Numbered from the stretch's first letter, positions 1 to 8,380 are shown. The stretch is 64,000 nt of DNA from JAICJC01 sp963709425 (GCA_963709425.1 CAVPWG010000004.1:868001-932000); one strand, 5' to 3'. The notes: generated from the letters alone by a model not told the origin. Translations and numbers: made by a program.

Positions 1-1
1 C

Positions 2-661
2 GAGGTCACGATCCGGGCGAAGTTCCCGGTGACGCGGCGGGCCCCCGTCTCCGACCTGCCCACCCAGGAGATCTACCACCTGATCGGGCAGGCGCTCGCG
101 AACGGCAGCGGCCCGCGGCGGATGGTCGGCGTGGAGGTGCGCGGCCTCAACGCGTGCCCGTGCGCGCAAGGCCTCATCCGCGAGCGGGCGAGCGAGCGGC
201 TGGCCGACGCCGGCTACGACGACGCCCAGATCGCAGAGATCTTCTCGATGCTGCCGGCCGCGACGCACAACCAGCGCGCCGAGGCGACGATCATGATCGG
301 GACGAAGCGTGAGATCGACGCGCGCGACCTGATCGGGATCGCCGAGAATTCGATGAGCGCGCCGGTGTTCGAGCTGTTGAAGCGACCTGACGAGCTGTTC
401 GTCGTCGAGCACGCCCACCTGCACCCCCGCTTCGTCGAGGACTCCGTGCGGCTCATGGTCGCGGGCGCGCTCGAGCGCTACCCCGACCTGTCGGACGGCT
501 GCTTCCTCCTGGCCCGCCAGGTGAACCACGAGACGATCCACAACCATGACGTCCTGGCCGAGCGCCACGGCACCGTGTCCGAGCTGCGCGCCGACCTCGA
601 AGGCCGCACCGGCATCGCGCCCGCCGAGCACACGACCGCGCGCACCTGGCTCGAGAGCTGA
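2..661 (+). CDS. folE2: GTP cyclohydrolase FolE2/MptA type, 5'-truncated by window edge
   Basis: Type IB GTP cyclohydrolase, which converts GTP to a dihydroneopterin phosphate at the start of folate synthesis. The frame is open from base 2, so the true N-terminus lies outside the window; 219 residues are visible. Family landmarks are GLNACPCAQ (catalytic/metal Cys region, about visible residue 52), THNQRAE, SMSAPVFELLKRPDE and the His-rich VNHETIHNHD near the C-terminus. It ends directly against the convergent plsY stop with no spacer. Family assignment is secure from these motifs; whether the product is the 2',3'-cyclic phosphate (archaeal MptA) or the triphosphate form cannot be told from sequence. 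Confidence 0.9.
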   Translation, partial: EVTIRAKFPVTRRAPVSDLPTQEIYHLIGQALANGSGPRRMVGVEVRGLNACPCAQGLIRERASERLADAGYDDAQIAEIFSMLPAATHNQRAEATIMIGTKREIDARDLIGIAENSMSAPVFELLKRPDELFVVEHAHLHPRFVEDSVRLMVAGALERYPDLSDGCFLLARQVNHETIHNHDVLAERHGTVSELRADLEGRTGIAPAEHTTARTWLES

Positions 662-1267
662 TTACCGCCCGGCGAAGACCGCGCGCAGGTTGATGCGGTT
701 CTCGGTGCCAGCCCGAAGGCGGGCGATGTTGGCGCGGTGGCGCCAGATCACCCACGCCCCCGCTGCGACGGTGTAGACGCAGACGGCCCAGGGCTGCCCC
801 GATGCGATGGTCATCGCCGGGTAGGCGATCGCCGTCACGACCGACCCGATCGAGACGTAGCGGGTCGCGAGCGACAAGCCCAGCCAGAGGAAGAACGCGA
901 CGACCCCGATCCACGGCACGAGCGCGATCATCGTGCCGGCGCCGGTCGCGACGCCCTTCCCGCCCTTGAAGCCGAGGAGGAAGGGGTACATGTGGCCGGT
1001 GACGGCGGCGGCCGCCGCCAGCACGGGCACGATTTCGTCGCTCGAGATGGCGCGGGCGATGATGACCGCGGCGGCGCCCTTGGCGATGTCGAGCGCCATC
1101 ACTGGCACTCCCACCTTGAGGCCCAGCACGCGCATGACGTTCGTCGCGCCGGTGTTCCCCGAGCCCACAAGCCGCAGATCGATGCCGCGCACCCTCCCGG
1201 CCCAGTACCCGAACGGGAGCGAGCCCAGGAGATAGCCCACGGCGACGGCGATCAGTCCGTCGGTCAT
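662..1267 (-). CDS. plsY: Glycerol-3-phosphate acyltransferase PlsY
   Basis: Integral membrane acyltransferase that transfers an acyl group from acyl phosphate to glycerol-3-phosphate, making lysophosphatidate for phospholipid synthesis. It has 201 residues, normal for PlsY. The conserved loops GSGNTGATN (about residue 36) and GFKGGKGVATG (about residue 105) are both present among five or so hydrophobic segments. The start is the ATG at 1267, which overlaps the stop of the upstream pgsA by four bases (ATGA), so the two phospholipid genes are translationally coupled. A longer in-frame extension exists upstream but runs antiparallel through pgsA and lacks family similarity. Confidence 0.93.
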   Translation of the reverse strand: MTDGLIAVAVGYLLGSLPFGYWAGRVRGIDLRLVGSGNTGATNVMRVLGLKVGVPVMALDIAKGAAAVIIARAISSDEIVPVLAAAAAVTGHMYPFLLGFKGGKGVATGAGTMIALVPWIGVVAFFLWLGLSLATRYVSIGSVVTAIAYPAMTIASGQPWAVCVYTVAAGAWVIWRHRANIARLRAGTENRINLRAVFAGR

Positions 1268-1791
1268 GCCGGGGCCCGCAGGACGTCGCGGGACTCGATG
1301 AAGTAGTCGATCCCCGACCACACCGTGACGGCAACGGCGACGGCCACGAGCGCCGTCGTCACTGCGTGCGGCGGGTGGTCGACGATGAGGGCCGCGATCG
1401 CCACGACCTGGGCTGTCGTCTTGATCTTCCCCCACTGCGACGCCGCGATCACGACGTGTTGGCTGGCCGCCACCATGCGCAGGCCCGAGACCATGAACTC
1501 GCGGGCGATGATCACCATCGCCACCCACGCGGCGAGCCGGTTGAGCTCGACGAGCGAGATGAGCGCCGCCGAGACCAGCAGCTTGTCGGCGAGCGGGTCG
1601 AGGAAGACGCCGAACGTGGTCGTGGCGTTTCGAGAGCGCGCCAGGTAGCCGTCGAGCTTGTCGGTGAGCGCCGCGACGGCGAACACGGCCAGGGCGACGA
1701 GGTCGCCCTGGGGGAGCCGGCCGAGGAGCGCCACCATGAACACGGGGATCAGGAGTATGCGCCCGACTGAGACCCAGTTGGGCAGGTTCAC
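1264..1791 (-). CDS. pgsA: CDP-diacylglycerol-glycerol-3-phosphate 3-phosphatidyltransferase
   Basis: Membrane enzyme that makes phosphatidylglycerol phosphate from CDP-diacylglycerol and glycerol-3-phosphate. The 175-residue protein carries the whole CDP-alcohol phosphotransferase signature: DKLDGYLAR, then eight residues, then GVFLDPLAD, supplying the four metal-binding aspartates. It begins MNLPNWVSVGRI, typical for PgsA, followed by several hydrophobic helices. It overlaps plsY by 4 bases. The upstream SIS gene ends at 1788, also overlapping by 4 bases, so all four minus-strand genes down to 3900 may form one transcript. Confidence 0.93.
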   Translation of the reverse strand: MNLPNWVSVGRILLIPVFMVALLGRLPQGDLVALAVFAVAALTDKLDGYLARSRNATTTFGVFLDPLADKLLVSAALISLVELNRLAAWVAMVIIAREFMVSGLRMVAASQHVVIAASQWGKIKTTAQVVAIAALIVDHPPHAVTTALVAVAVAVTVWSGIDYFIESRDVLRAPA

Positions 1792-2738
1792 ATCGCAAGC
1801 CTATCGCCGTGGCGAGCGTACAGCTCGGCGGCGAGCAGCTCGGCGACCCTGCCTTCCACGAGCGACCTCGTCGGCGAGTCACCGCCGCCGGGCATGCGCA
1901 CGTCGAGCGCGGCGCCCGGAAGTCGCCCTCCGGCGGTGACGACCGGGCAGCCGCGCCGTTCGGCCCACTCCATCACCTCAGCCTCCCACGCCGACCCGCG
2001 CAGCATGAGGAGCGCCAGGCCCGGCGCCTTCGAGAGGTAGACGTCGACGTGCGACCAGTCCCCGGTCTCACAGGCGTCGGCGCGCACGCGCGGCACCTCT
2101 CGCAGCATGAGCGCCGACTGCTCGGCCGAGCCGATCCGCTCGGCCGGGGCCAGCACGTGGACAGGGCCGCGCTCGAGCAGGTCGGCCGCCTGTGGCAGCC
2201 ATCCGGCGCGGCCGCCCAGAAGCTCCTCGCAGGCGTCGGCGGCGGCGCGAATCGCATCGACGGGGATGCCGCAAAGGAGGAAGAGGAGCGCGAGCGTGGC
2301 GGTGTACGAGCGGCAGGCGACGCCGCTTCGCTCCCTGCCGGCGTGCAGGTCGAGACACGTGTCGACCTCCGGCGCCAGGGCTCCGCCGGTCGTGTTCGTG
2401 ATCCCGACCGTGAGGCTCGTGCCGCGGTGGCGGCGGATCGCCTCGAGCGTCTCTGCGGAGCCCTCGCCCGCCGAGATCGCGACGGCGAGGAGGTCGGGCG
2501 CGGGCGGCTGCGGGGCGCCGGTCGACGGGTATTCGGCGTGGGCGTCGCGGCCCTGCCGCTTCAGCTCGGCGACGGCGGTCAGGGCCGCGTAGCGCGAGCT
2601 CCCCATCCCCAGGAAGACGACCCGGGCCGCCTCGAGCGCGAGCGGCGCCGTCGCCGCATGGGCGTCGGCGAGGCGGCGGAGCGCGGCGGGCGTCTCGAGG
2701 ACGTCGTCCAGGAGGAGCTCGGGCACGAGCTCAGCCAT
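1788..2738 (-). CDS. SIS-domain sugar-phosphate isomerase/aminotransferase-like protein
   Basis: A 316-residue protein with two SIS (sugar isomerase) folds, as in the isomerase half of GlmS and in AgaS-type proteins. The first SIS domain contains VVFLGMGSSRYAA (about residue 40) and the serine-rich VAISAGEGSAET phosphate-binding loop (about residue 90). There is no glutaminase domain, so it is not a complete GlmS. It starts at the ATG at 2738 and overlaps the upstream kinase by 8 bases, which implies a joint role: a kinase making an amino-sugar phosphate and an isomerase/deaminase consuming it. Substrate is not determined by sequence. Confidence 0.8.
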   Translation of the reverse strand: MAELVPELLLDDVLETPAALRRLADAHAATAPLALEAARVVFLGMGSSRYAALTAVAELKRQGRDAHAEYPSTGAPQPPAPDLLAVAISAGEGSAETLEAIRRHRGTSLTVGITNTTGGALAPEVDTCLDLHAGRERSGVACRSYTATLALLFLLCGIPVDAIRAAADACEELLGGRAGWLPQAADLLERGPVHVLAPAERIGSAEQSALMLREVPRVRADACETGDWSHVDVYLSKAPGLALLMLRGSAWEAEVMEWAERRGCPVVTAGGRLPGAALDVRMPGGGDSPTRSLVEGRVAELLAAELYARHGDRLAM

Positions 2739-3900
2739 GGTGCTCCAGAAGCCAGCGCATCCCCGCCCGCGGCGCGTACGCCCACGAGGGCTCGAACTCG
2801 GCGGCGTAGACGAACTCGTAGCAGGCCTTCTCGAACTCGAGCGCGCGCAGGAGGCTCGCGTCGACCGGGCCGTAGGCGTCGAGGAACGCCGCACGCGCAG
2901 CGGCGATCCAGCGCTCGATGTCCTCCCGGTGGCCGGGCCAGCGCTCGTGCTCGACGTGCCGGCCGAGGTGGTCGAAGGAGCGCAGCATGGCGGCCACATC
3001 GCGGAGCGGCGTCCCGGGGGCGGCCCGATCCGCGACCGGCCGGGTCGGCTCGCCCTCGAAGTCGAGCACCACGAGCCGGTCACCCGCGGCCAGGATCTGG
3101 CCGATATGGAAGTCGCCGTGGACGCGCTGGAGCGTGGGCGGCTGCGCCGGCGTCTCGAGCGTTGCGAGCTCGGCGCGGATACGGGGAAGGTCGTGGCCGA
3201 GCTCCGCGGCGACGTCGGCGGGCACGATGTCGAGCACCCGGGCGAGCTGCGCCTCGGCGGCCGCGCGCCAGGCGCCCGGGACGTCCGGCCCGGCGGCGGT
3301 CTGGCCCATGCCCGCCAGGGCGGCGTGGAGCTCTGCCGAGATCGCGCCGAGGTGTCCTATTCGCTCGACGTCGGCCGCCATCACGGCGTCGCCGCACCAC
3401 GACCAGCCGTCGCGGCCGTCCGGCACGTACTCTTGGAGGAGCGCGACGCCGTGGCCGCGCCACTCGACCGCCCCCGCGAACGCCGGGACGGAGTCGACGC
3501 GGCCCGACAGGTATTCGACGATCTCGATCTCGGGATGCGTCCCGGGCCACAGCCGGCGGAAGAGCTTGACGACGACCCGTTCGCCGACGACGTAGGACGT
3601 GTTCGACTGGTCGATCCCGATGGGCCGCTCGCGAGCGGCGGCCGCGGGTGTGACGCCCATGCGCCGAATCCGCCACGCCGAATGTTCAGGGACTGTCCCC
3701 GCCACGATCGCGGCGGCCACCGGGCCCTCCGTCCACACGTAGCGGTCGGCGCCGTCCACCAGCAGGATCGAGATCGCCGCGCCGTCGCCGAGCTCGAGCC
3801 GGTCCTCGAGCTCGATGGTCGAGATCGCGGCTGCCTTGCCGCTGAACCAGCGCGCGGCGGCGAGCTCCTCCGCGGTCGGCAGCGCGCTCGCCGCGCTCAC
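2731..3900 (-). CDS. Maltokinase-family kinase, possibly a glucosamine kinase
   Basis: Aminoglycoside-phosphotransferase-fold kinase of the maltokinase branch, 389 residues from the GTG at 3900. Seen: VHGDFHIGQIL (catalytic loop), VLDFEGEP (metal-binding DFE), PLRDVAAMLRSF and the C-terminal YEFVYAAEFEPSWAY, all hallmarks of Mak proteins. It is shorter than typical maltokinase (about 450 residues). No treS, glgE or glgB is nearby; instead it overlaps a SIS-domain gene. Actinobacterial maltokinase relatives are known to phosphorylate glucosamine, and that fits the SIS partner better. The family is certain; glucosamine as substrate is inference. It is divergent from the phosphatase at 3921. Confidence 0.8.
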   Translation of the reverse strand: MSAASALPTAEELAAARWFSGKAAAISTIELEDRLELGDGAAISILLVDGADRYVWTEGPVAAAIVAGTVPEHSAWRIRRMGVTPAAAARERPIGIDQSNTSYVVGERVVVKLFRRLWPGTHPEIEIVEYLSGRVDSVPAFAGAVEWRGHGVALLQEYVPDGRDGWSWCGDAVMAADVERIGHLGAISAELHAALAGMGQTAAGPDVPGAWRAAAEAQLARVLDIVPADVAAELGHDLPRIRAELATLETPAQPPTLQRVHGDFHIGQILAAGDRLVVLDFEGEPTRPVADRAAPGTPLRDVAAMLRSFDHLGRHVEHERWPGHREDIERWIAAARAAFLDAYGPVDASLLRALEFEKACYEFVYAAEFEPSWAYAPRAGMRWLLEHHG

Positions 3901-3920
3901 GCCCAAGCTACCCTGGCAGC

Positions 3921-4826
3921 GTGACCAGGCGACGGCGAGCGGTGGTGGGGACAATGCTCGCCGCCGCGGTGACCTTGTGGCCGGCGGCCACCGCTGGCGC
4001 AGCGGCGCCGATCGTGGCGGCCGCGGGCGACATCGCCTGCGCACCCGGCGACCCGGTCACGCCGACCACCTGCCGCCAGCTGCAGACATCCAACCTCTTC
4101 GTCGGCAACCCGGCGATCGCGGCGGTCCTGCCGCTCGGGGACGAGCAGTACGAGGACGGGCTCCTGTCGGAGTTCCAGGGCTCCTATGACCTGAGCTGGG
4201 GCCGGGCGCTGGGGAAGAGCCACCCCGTGCCGGGAAACCACGAGTACGCCTCGGGATCGAACGGCGCCGGCTACTTCGCGTACTTCGGCGCGCGGGCCGG
4301 CACCGCGGGCAGGGGTTGGTACAGCTTCCACGTCGGCAAGTGGCATCTGATCGCCCTCAACGCCAACTGCTCGCACGTGGGCGGGTGCGGCCCGTCGTCG
4401 CGGCAGGTGACCTGGCTCAGGAACGACCTCGCCGCAAATCACCCGGCCTGCACGCTCGCCTACTGGCACCAGGCCCGCTTCTCGTCCGGCCCGGAGGGCA
4501 ACCTGTCCGCCTACGACGCCATCTGGAAGGTGCTCTACTCCCACCACGTTGACGTCGTCCTTTCCGGCCACAACCACATCTACGAGCGCTACGCGCTCCA
4601 GACGCCGGCCCAGATCCGCGATCCCAAGCACGGCATCCGGGAGTTCGTCGTCGGCACGGGAGGCAGGTCGCTCGATCCGTACACCGGGCCGTTCACGAAC
4701 GGGCAGTTCCGGCAGCACACGCAGTTCGGCGTCCTGAAGCTGACCCTGCACCCGCGCCGCTACGAGTGGCGCTTCGTGGGCACGGCGAAGCACGTGCTCG
4801 ACAGCGGCAAGACCGACTGCCACTAG
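3921..4826 (+). CDS. Secreted purple-acid-phosphatase-like metallophosphoesterase
   Basis: A 301-residue exported phosphatase of the calcineurin-like superfamily. The GTG start is followed by an Arg-rich n-region and a hydrophobic stretch ending near AGAAAP, a Sec signal peptide. The metal-ligand blocks appear in order: AAAGDIAC (about residue 34), LGDEQYEDG (about 73), PGNHEY (about 107), YWHQARF (about 179) and SGHNHIYERY (about 213). Pairs of Cys suggest disulfides in the exported protein. Only 20 bases separate its start from the divergent kinase. It ends 6 bases before the convergent glycosyltransferase. It probably scavenges organic phosphate; the substrate is unknown. Confidence 0.82.
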   Translation: MTRRRRAVVGTMLAAAVTLWPAATAGAAAPIVAAAGDIACAPGDPVTPTTCRQLQTSNLFVGNPAIAAVLPLGDEQYEDGLLSEFQGSYDLSWGRALGKSHPVPGNHEYASGSNGAGYFAYFGARAGTAGRGWYSFHVGKWHLIALNANCSHVGGCGPSSRQVTWLRNDLAANHPACTLAYWHQARFSSGPEGNLSAYDAIWKVLYSHHVDVVLSGHNHIYERYALQTPAQIRDPKHGIREFVVGTGGRSLDPYTGPFTNGQFRQHTQFGVLKLTLHPRRYEWRFVGTAKHVLDSGKTDCH

Positions 4827-4832
4827 CTCCCG

Positions 4833-6107
4833 CTACCCGGCCGCGACGCGCTCGATCAGACCGGCCGCGGTCACGGTGCCGGGGTTCGCCTGGAGCCTGG
4901 CCGCCGTTGCGGCGAGCCGGCGCCGCAGCCCCTCGTCGCCCAGCAGCCGGTCGATCGCCGCCGACATCTCCCGAGGCTCGAACGCGTAAGTGCGAAGCCG
5001 CGCACCGAAGCCGGTGTCGGCGACCCGCTGGGCGTTGTCGTACTGGTCCCAAAAGAGCGGCAGCGCGATCATCGGCTTCGCGAAATGGATGCACTCGGTG
5101 GTGGTGTTGTTGCCGGCGTGCGTGATGACGAGGTCGACCTGCGGCAGGATCGACGGCTGCGGCACGAACTCCTCGCCCCACATGTTCGAGGCCAGGTCGT
5201 AGAGATCCGCCTGGGGGCCCTTCGAGACGATGTAGCGGTGGGGCGTCTCGCCGAGCAGCTCGACGAGGCGGCGCATCAGATCGACGTCGGCCGATCCGAG
5301 CGAGCCGAGCGAGAGGTAGATCAGCCCGCCCTCGCCCTCGCGCACGGCCTCGGGGATCTCGAAGTCGGCGTCGGACGACCGCACGCACGACTCGAGCCGA
5401 TGCCACGCGCCGTCGAGCGCCCGCGAGCGGCGATAGTCGAGCTCCTCCGGGTAGACGTAGAGGTTGAGGTGCGGCGAGGCGTGGATGAACTCGAGCTCCG
5501 GGAGCGCCGGCGCGCCGGCCTCCTGGCAGAACTCGTTGAACTCCGTCCAGAGCCCGCGGTGGGTGCGGTCGTGCTCGGCGTGGAACTCGTCCCATCCCGT
5601 GCGGTCGTCGGCCGGGTAGCCGGAGAACACCGGCGGGATGTCGGGGTCGCGTATCTCGAGCGGGTTGCACGACACGATGCGCACCCACGGCCTGCCGCAC
5701 GCCGGCAGCGCGGGGAAAGCCGGGACGTTGTCCTCGCAGATGACGTCCGGCTCGAGCTCCCCGATGATCTCCTCGAGCCGCGGGTTCACGTACCGCGAGC
5801 CGTCGGTGAGCGCGCGCCAGGTCGGCTCGAGGAACTCGCCCAGCTGCTCGATGGTCGGCTTCCGGAACGCCGGCGCCGTGTCGCGGATGAAGTCCTTCCA
5901 GAACTGGCCGGGCGCCTCCTCGACCTCCGGTGCGGGCCCGAGCCGCATGAGCCGCTCCTCGAACCCGCGCGCCTCGAGCGTGCCGGCGAACGACTCCTCG
6001 ACGATGAACACCACGCGGTGGCCGCGGGAGCGCAGGACGTCGCCGATGCCGACGCAGTTGTTGGTGGGCCCGAACGCCCCCTCGGGAAAGAACACCACCG
6101 TTGCCAC
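4833..6107 (-). CDS. GT1-family (MGT/UGT-like) glycosyltransferase
   Basis: A 424-residue GT-B fold glycosyltransferase of the macrolide/UDP-glucuronosyl type. The N-terminal half starts FFPEGAFGPTNN with GxxGxVLRSRGHRV-like topology. The C-terminal donor site has LSLGSLGSADV, QPSILPQVDLVITHAGNNTTTECIHF and PMIALPLFWDQYDNAQRV, a good match to the nucleotide-sugar signature. The GTG start at 6107 is preceded by GGAGGTGGA. It stands alone between sodA and the phosphatase. The acceptor (natural product, lipid or xenobiotic) cannot be read from sequence. Confidence 0.82.
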   Translation of the reverse strand: MATVVFFPEGAFGPTNNCVGIGDVLRSRGHRVVFIVEESFAGTLEARGFEERLMRLGPAPEVEEAPGQFWKDFIRDTAPAFRKPTIEQLGEFLEPTWRALTDGSRYVNPRLEEIIGELEPDVICEDNVPAFPALPACGRPWVRIVSCNPLEIRDPDIPPVFSGYPADDRTGWDEFHAEHDRTHRGLWTEFNEFCQEAGAPALPELEFIHASPHLNLYVYPEELDYRRSRALDGAWHRLESCVRSSDADFEIPEAVREGEGGLIYLSLGSLGSADVDLMRRLVELLGETPHRYIVSKGPQADLYDLASNMWGEEFVPQPSILPQVDLVITHAGNNTTTECIHFAKPMIALPLFWDQYDNAQRVADTGFGARLRTYAFEPREMSAAIDRLLGDEGLRRRLAATAARLQANPGTVTAAGLIERVAAG

Positions 6108-6132
6108 GCTCCACCTCCGCGTCGTCGACTGC

Positions 6133-6165
6133 GCGCAACGCCGGGGTCAGACCCCGACGTTGCGC
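6133..6165. repeat. REP-like palindrome, copy 1
   Basis: A 33-base near-perfect palindrome with one mismatched pair, centred on GGGGTCAGACCCC (6143-6155) and ending in GCGCAAC/GTTGCGC. It begins 16 bases past the sodA stop, so it may act as the sodA terminator or an mRNA 3' stabiliser, although there is no T-run. The same core occurs at 28396, 39768, 40958 and 51471. Confidence 0.8.
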
Positions 6166-6180
6166 GGAGTATGACGAGCG

Positions 6181-6804
6181 CTACGCCGTGGCGCCGACCG
6201 AGCGCGCTGCGGTGAAGCGATCCGCGACGCGAGACCAGTCGATGGCGTTGAAGATCGCCTCGAGGTAGTCCGGCCGGCGGTTCTGGTACTTCAGGTAGTA
6301 CGCGTGCTCCCACACGTCGATCCCGAGGATCGGCGTCTGGCCGTCCGAGATCGGTGAGTCCTGGTTCGCGGTGGAGGTCACCTTGAGGTCGCCTCCATCG
6401 ACGACCAGCCAGGACCAGCCCGAGCCGAACCGGTTCACGCCGGCGTCGATCAACTGCTTCTTCAGCGCGTCGAAGCCGCCGAACGTCGAGTCGATCGCCG
6501 ACCCGAGCTCACCGGAAGGCGTGCCGCCGCCGCTCGGGCCGAGGATCGACCAGAAGAGCGAGTGGTTGGCGTGCCCGCCGGCGTTGTTGCGCACCGGGCC
6601 CTGCTTGTCCTGCGGCAGGGACGAGAGGCTCTTCAGGACCTCCTCGACCGGCTTGTCCGCCCACTCCGTGCCCTCCAGCGCGGCGTTGGCCTTGTCCACG
6701 TACGCCTGGTGGTGCTTGTCGTGGTGGATCCGCATCGTCTGCTCGTCGATGTGCGGCTCGAGCGCGTCGTAGCCGTATGGCAGATCGGGTACCTCGTAGC
6801 CCAT
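6181..6804 (-). CDS. sodA: Superoxide dismutase, Fe/Mn family
   Basis: Converts superoxide to hydrogen peroxide and oxygen. The 207-residue length is normal. Metal-ligand regions are visible: HIDEQTMRIHHDKHHQAY, GGHANHSLFW and DVWEHAYYLKYQNRR; the GGHANHSLFW and NQDSP contexts favour Mn. The ATG at 6804 (MGYEVPDLPY, the family's usual beginning) was chosen over an in-frame ATG 72 bases upstream because AAAGGAGA lies just before it. It is divergent from the SDR-thyX pair, with a 61-base promoter region, and is followed by a REP-like palindrome. Confidence 0.94.
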   Translation of the reverse strand: MGYEVPDLPYGYDALEPHIDEQTMRIHHDKHHQAYVDKANAALEGTEWADKPVEEVLKSLSSLPQDKQGPVRNNAGGHANHSLFWSILGPSGGGTPSGELGSAIDSTFGGFDALKKQLIDAGVNRFGSGWSWLVVDGGDLKVTSTANQDSPISDGQTPILGIDVWEHAYYLKYQNRRPDYLEAIFNAIDWSRVADRFTAARSVGATA

Positions 6805-6865
6805 CCCATCTCCTTTCCCGGAGCCTGATTTCTCCCTTGTTACCCGCCGACTAGCATATCCCCAC

Positions 6866-7594
6866 ATGCCCGCCATCGACGGCAGCCGGATCCTCGTCGC
6901 GGGCGGCGCACAGCGGGTCGGGAGGGCACTCGCGCTCGACCTGGCGGAGGCCGGCGCGGATGTCTTCGTGAGCTACCACAGCTCGGCCGGGCCGGCCGAG
7001 CAGACGCGGGCCGATATCGAGGCGCTCGGCCGCCGCTCCGGGGTCGTGCGGGCCGACGCCGCCGACCCGGCTGACGTGACGGCGATGGTCGACGCGGCCG
7101 CCGACGCGCTCGGCGGGCTCGACGTGTACGTCCACTGCCCGTCCGCCGGGTTCGAGCCGCGCGACGCGGCCGACGTCGACGAGGCGCTCTGGGACGCCGC
7201 GATGGACTCCACCGCCAAGGGCTTCATGTTCGCGGCGCAGGCGGCGCAGCGCGTCATGGCGCCGACGGGCAGCGGCGTGATCGTCGCGATCACCGACGTC
7301 GCCGGCCTTCAGCCGTGGCCGAGGTTCGCGCCGCACAGCGCGGCCAAGGCGGCGCAGATCCACCTCGTGAAGTGCCTCGCCGCGGCCTGGGGCCGGGACG
7401 GGATCCGCGTGTGCGGCGTCGCGCCCGGGCCGGTGCTGATGCCCGAGGGCATCGCGGGGAACCCCGACGAGACCGTCCTCGGCCGGCTCGGCGACCCCGC
7501 CGACGTCGCCCTCGCCGTCCGGTTCTGCATCGAGTCCGACTTCGCGACCGGCCAGAACATCATCGTCGACGGAGGCCGGCTGCTGCGTCCGTAG
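6866..7594 (+). CDS. SDR oxidoreductase, pteridine-reductase-like, active-site Tyr replaced by His
   Basis: A 242-residue classical short-chain dehydrogenase. The cofactor loop VAGGAQRVGRAL resembles pteridine reductases and FolM. DVYVHCPSAG replaces the usual NNAG. In the active site the YxxxK motif reads HSAAK (His157, Lys161), so the catalytic Tyr is missing. The C-terminus FATGQNIIVDGGRLLRP is normal for the family. It lies 20 bases upstream of thyX, and that link to folate chemistry suggests a dihydropterin/dihydrofolate reductase role. The enzyme may be catalytically altered or inactive. The fold is certain, the role is inference. Confidence 0.8.
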   Translation: MPAIDGSRILVAGGAQRVGRALALDLAEAGADVFVSYHSSAGPAEQTRADIEALGRRSGVVRADAADPADVTAMVDAAADALGGLDVYVHCPSAGFEPRDAADVDEALWDAAMDSTAKGFMFAAQAAQRVMAPTGSGVIVAITDVAGLQPWPRFAPHSAAKAAQIHLVKCLAAAWGRDGIRVCGVAPGPVLMPEGIAGNPDETVLGRLGDPADVALAVRFCIESDFATGQNIIVDGGRLLRP

Positions 7595-7614
7595 GCGTTG
7601 GTACGCTGGACGCG

Positions 7615-8316
7615 ATGGGCGCCGTGATGCACGTGACCGAAGAGATCCGCGTTCTCGACCACGGGTTCGTCCGGCTCGACGGCTGCATGGCGGACGACCT
7701 CTCGGTGGCGAACGGCGCGCGGGTCTCGTTCGCCCAGCGCTCCGACGAGATGACCGACCGCGAGGCCGGCCTGATCCGGTTTCTCATGCGCGAGCGCCAC
7801 GGAAGCCCCTTCGAGCACAACGCGTTCCGGTTCCACATCAAGCTGCCGATCTTCGTGATGCGCGAATGGGCCCGTCACCGTATCGGCTCATTCAATGAGT
7901 GGTCCGGGAGGTACTCGCAGCTCGACGCCGAGTTCTACGTGCCCGCGCCGGAGGACGTCCGCACGCAGGTCGGAAGGCCCGGCTCCTACTCGTTCGAGCC
8001 CGTCGACTCCGACCTCGCCGAGCATACCCGGGAAACCCAGCGGGCGGTCTTCGACGAGGCGTATCGCACCTACGAGGACCTGCTCGAGCGCGGCGTCGCC
8101 AAGGAGATCGCCCGCAACGTGCTTCCGGTCGCGATCTACACCCAGTTCTACTGGACGGTGAACGCCCGGAGCCTCATGAACTTCCTGTCGCTCCGAAACT
8201 CCGACACCGCCCAGCGGGAGATCCGACGCTACGCCGCCGCCGTCGAGGAGCTCTTCGCCGAGAAGATGCCGATCACGCACGCCGCGTTCGTCGCGAACGA
8301 CCGCCGCGCACCGTAA
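7615..8316 (+). CDS. thyX: Flavin-dependent thymidylate synthase ThyX
   Basis: FAD- and NADPH-dependent synthase that methylates dUMP to dTMP using methylene-tetrahydrofolate. It has 233 residues from the ATG at 7615; a second in-frame ATG at 7627 is possible. The ThyX signature RHRIGSFNEWSGRYS is complete (residues 87-101). SPFEHNAF and the C-terminal NFLSLRNSDTAQREIR also match. It lies 20 bases after the SDR gene and is likely co-transcribed. No thyA is present in the window. Confidence 0.95.
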   Translation: MGAVMHVTEEIRVLDHGFVRLDGCMADDLSVANGARVSFAQRSDEMTDREAGLIRFLMRERHGSPFEHNAFRFHIKLPIFVMREWARHRIGSFNEWSGRYSQLDAEFYVPAPEDVRTQVGRPGSYSFEPVDSDLAEHTRETQRAVFDEAYRTYEDLLERGVAKEIARNVLPVAIYTQFYWTVNARSLMNFLSLRNSDTAQREIRRYAAAVEELFAEKMPITHAAFVANDRRAP

Positions 8317-8380
8317 GACGGGCTTGCGATCCCGAATCCGGGTGATGCCGTATCGCCCGTTCGCGGCGACACTGAGATGA

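Noticed and set aside
1809..3569. 586-codon open frame on the plus strand
   Set aside because: Antisense to the SIS and kinase genes, which have clear family motifs; composition is GC noise.
2731..3900. GlgE-pathway maltokinase as a firm call
   Set aside because: No treS, glgE or glgB nearby and a SIS partner gene; kept only as family name.
4693..6138. 481-codon minus-strand frame parallel to the glycosyltransferase
   Set aside because: Shifted frame of the GT1 gene with Arg/Pro-rich text and no motif.
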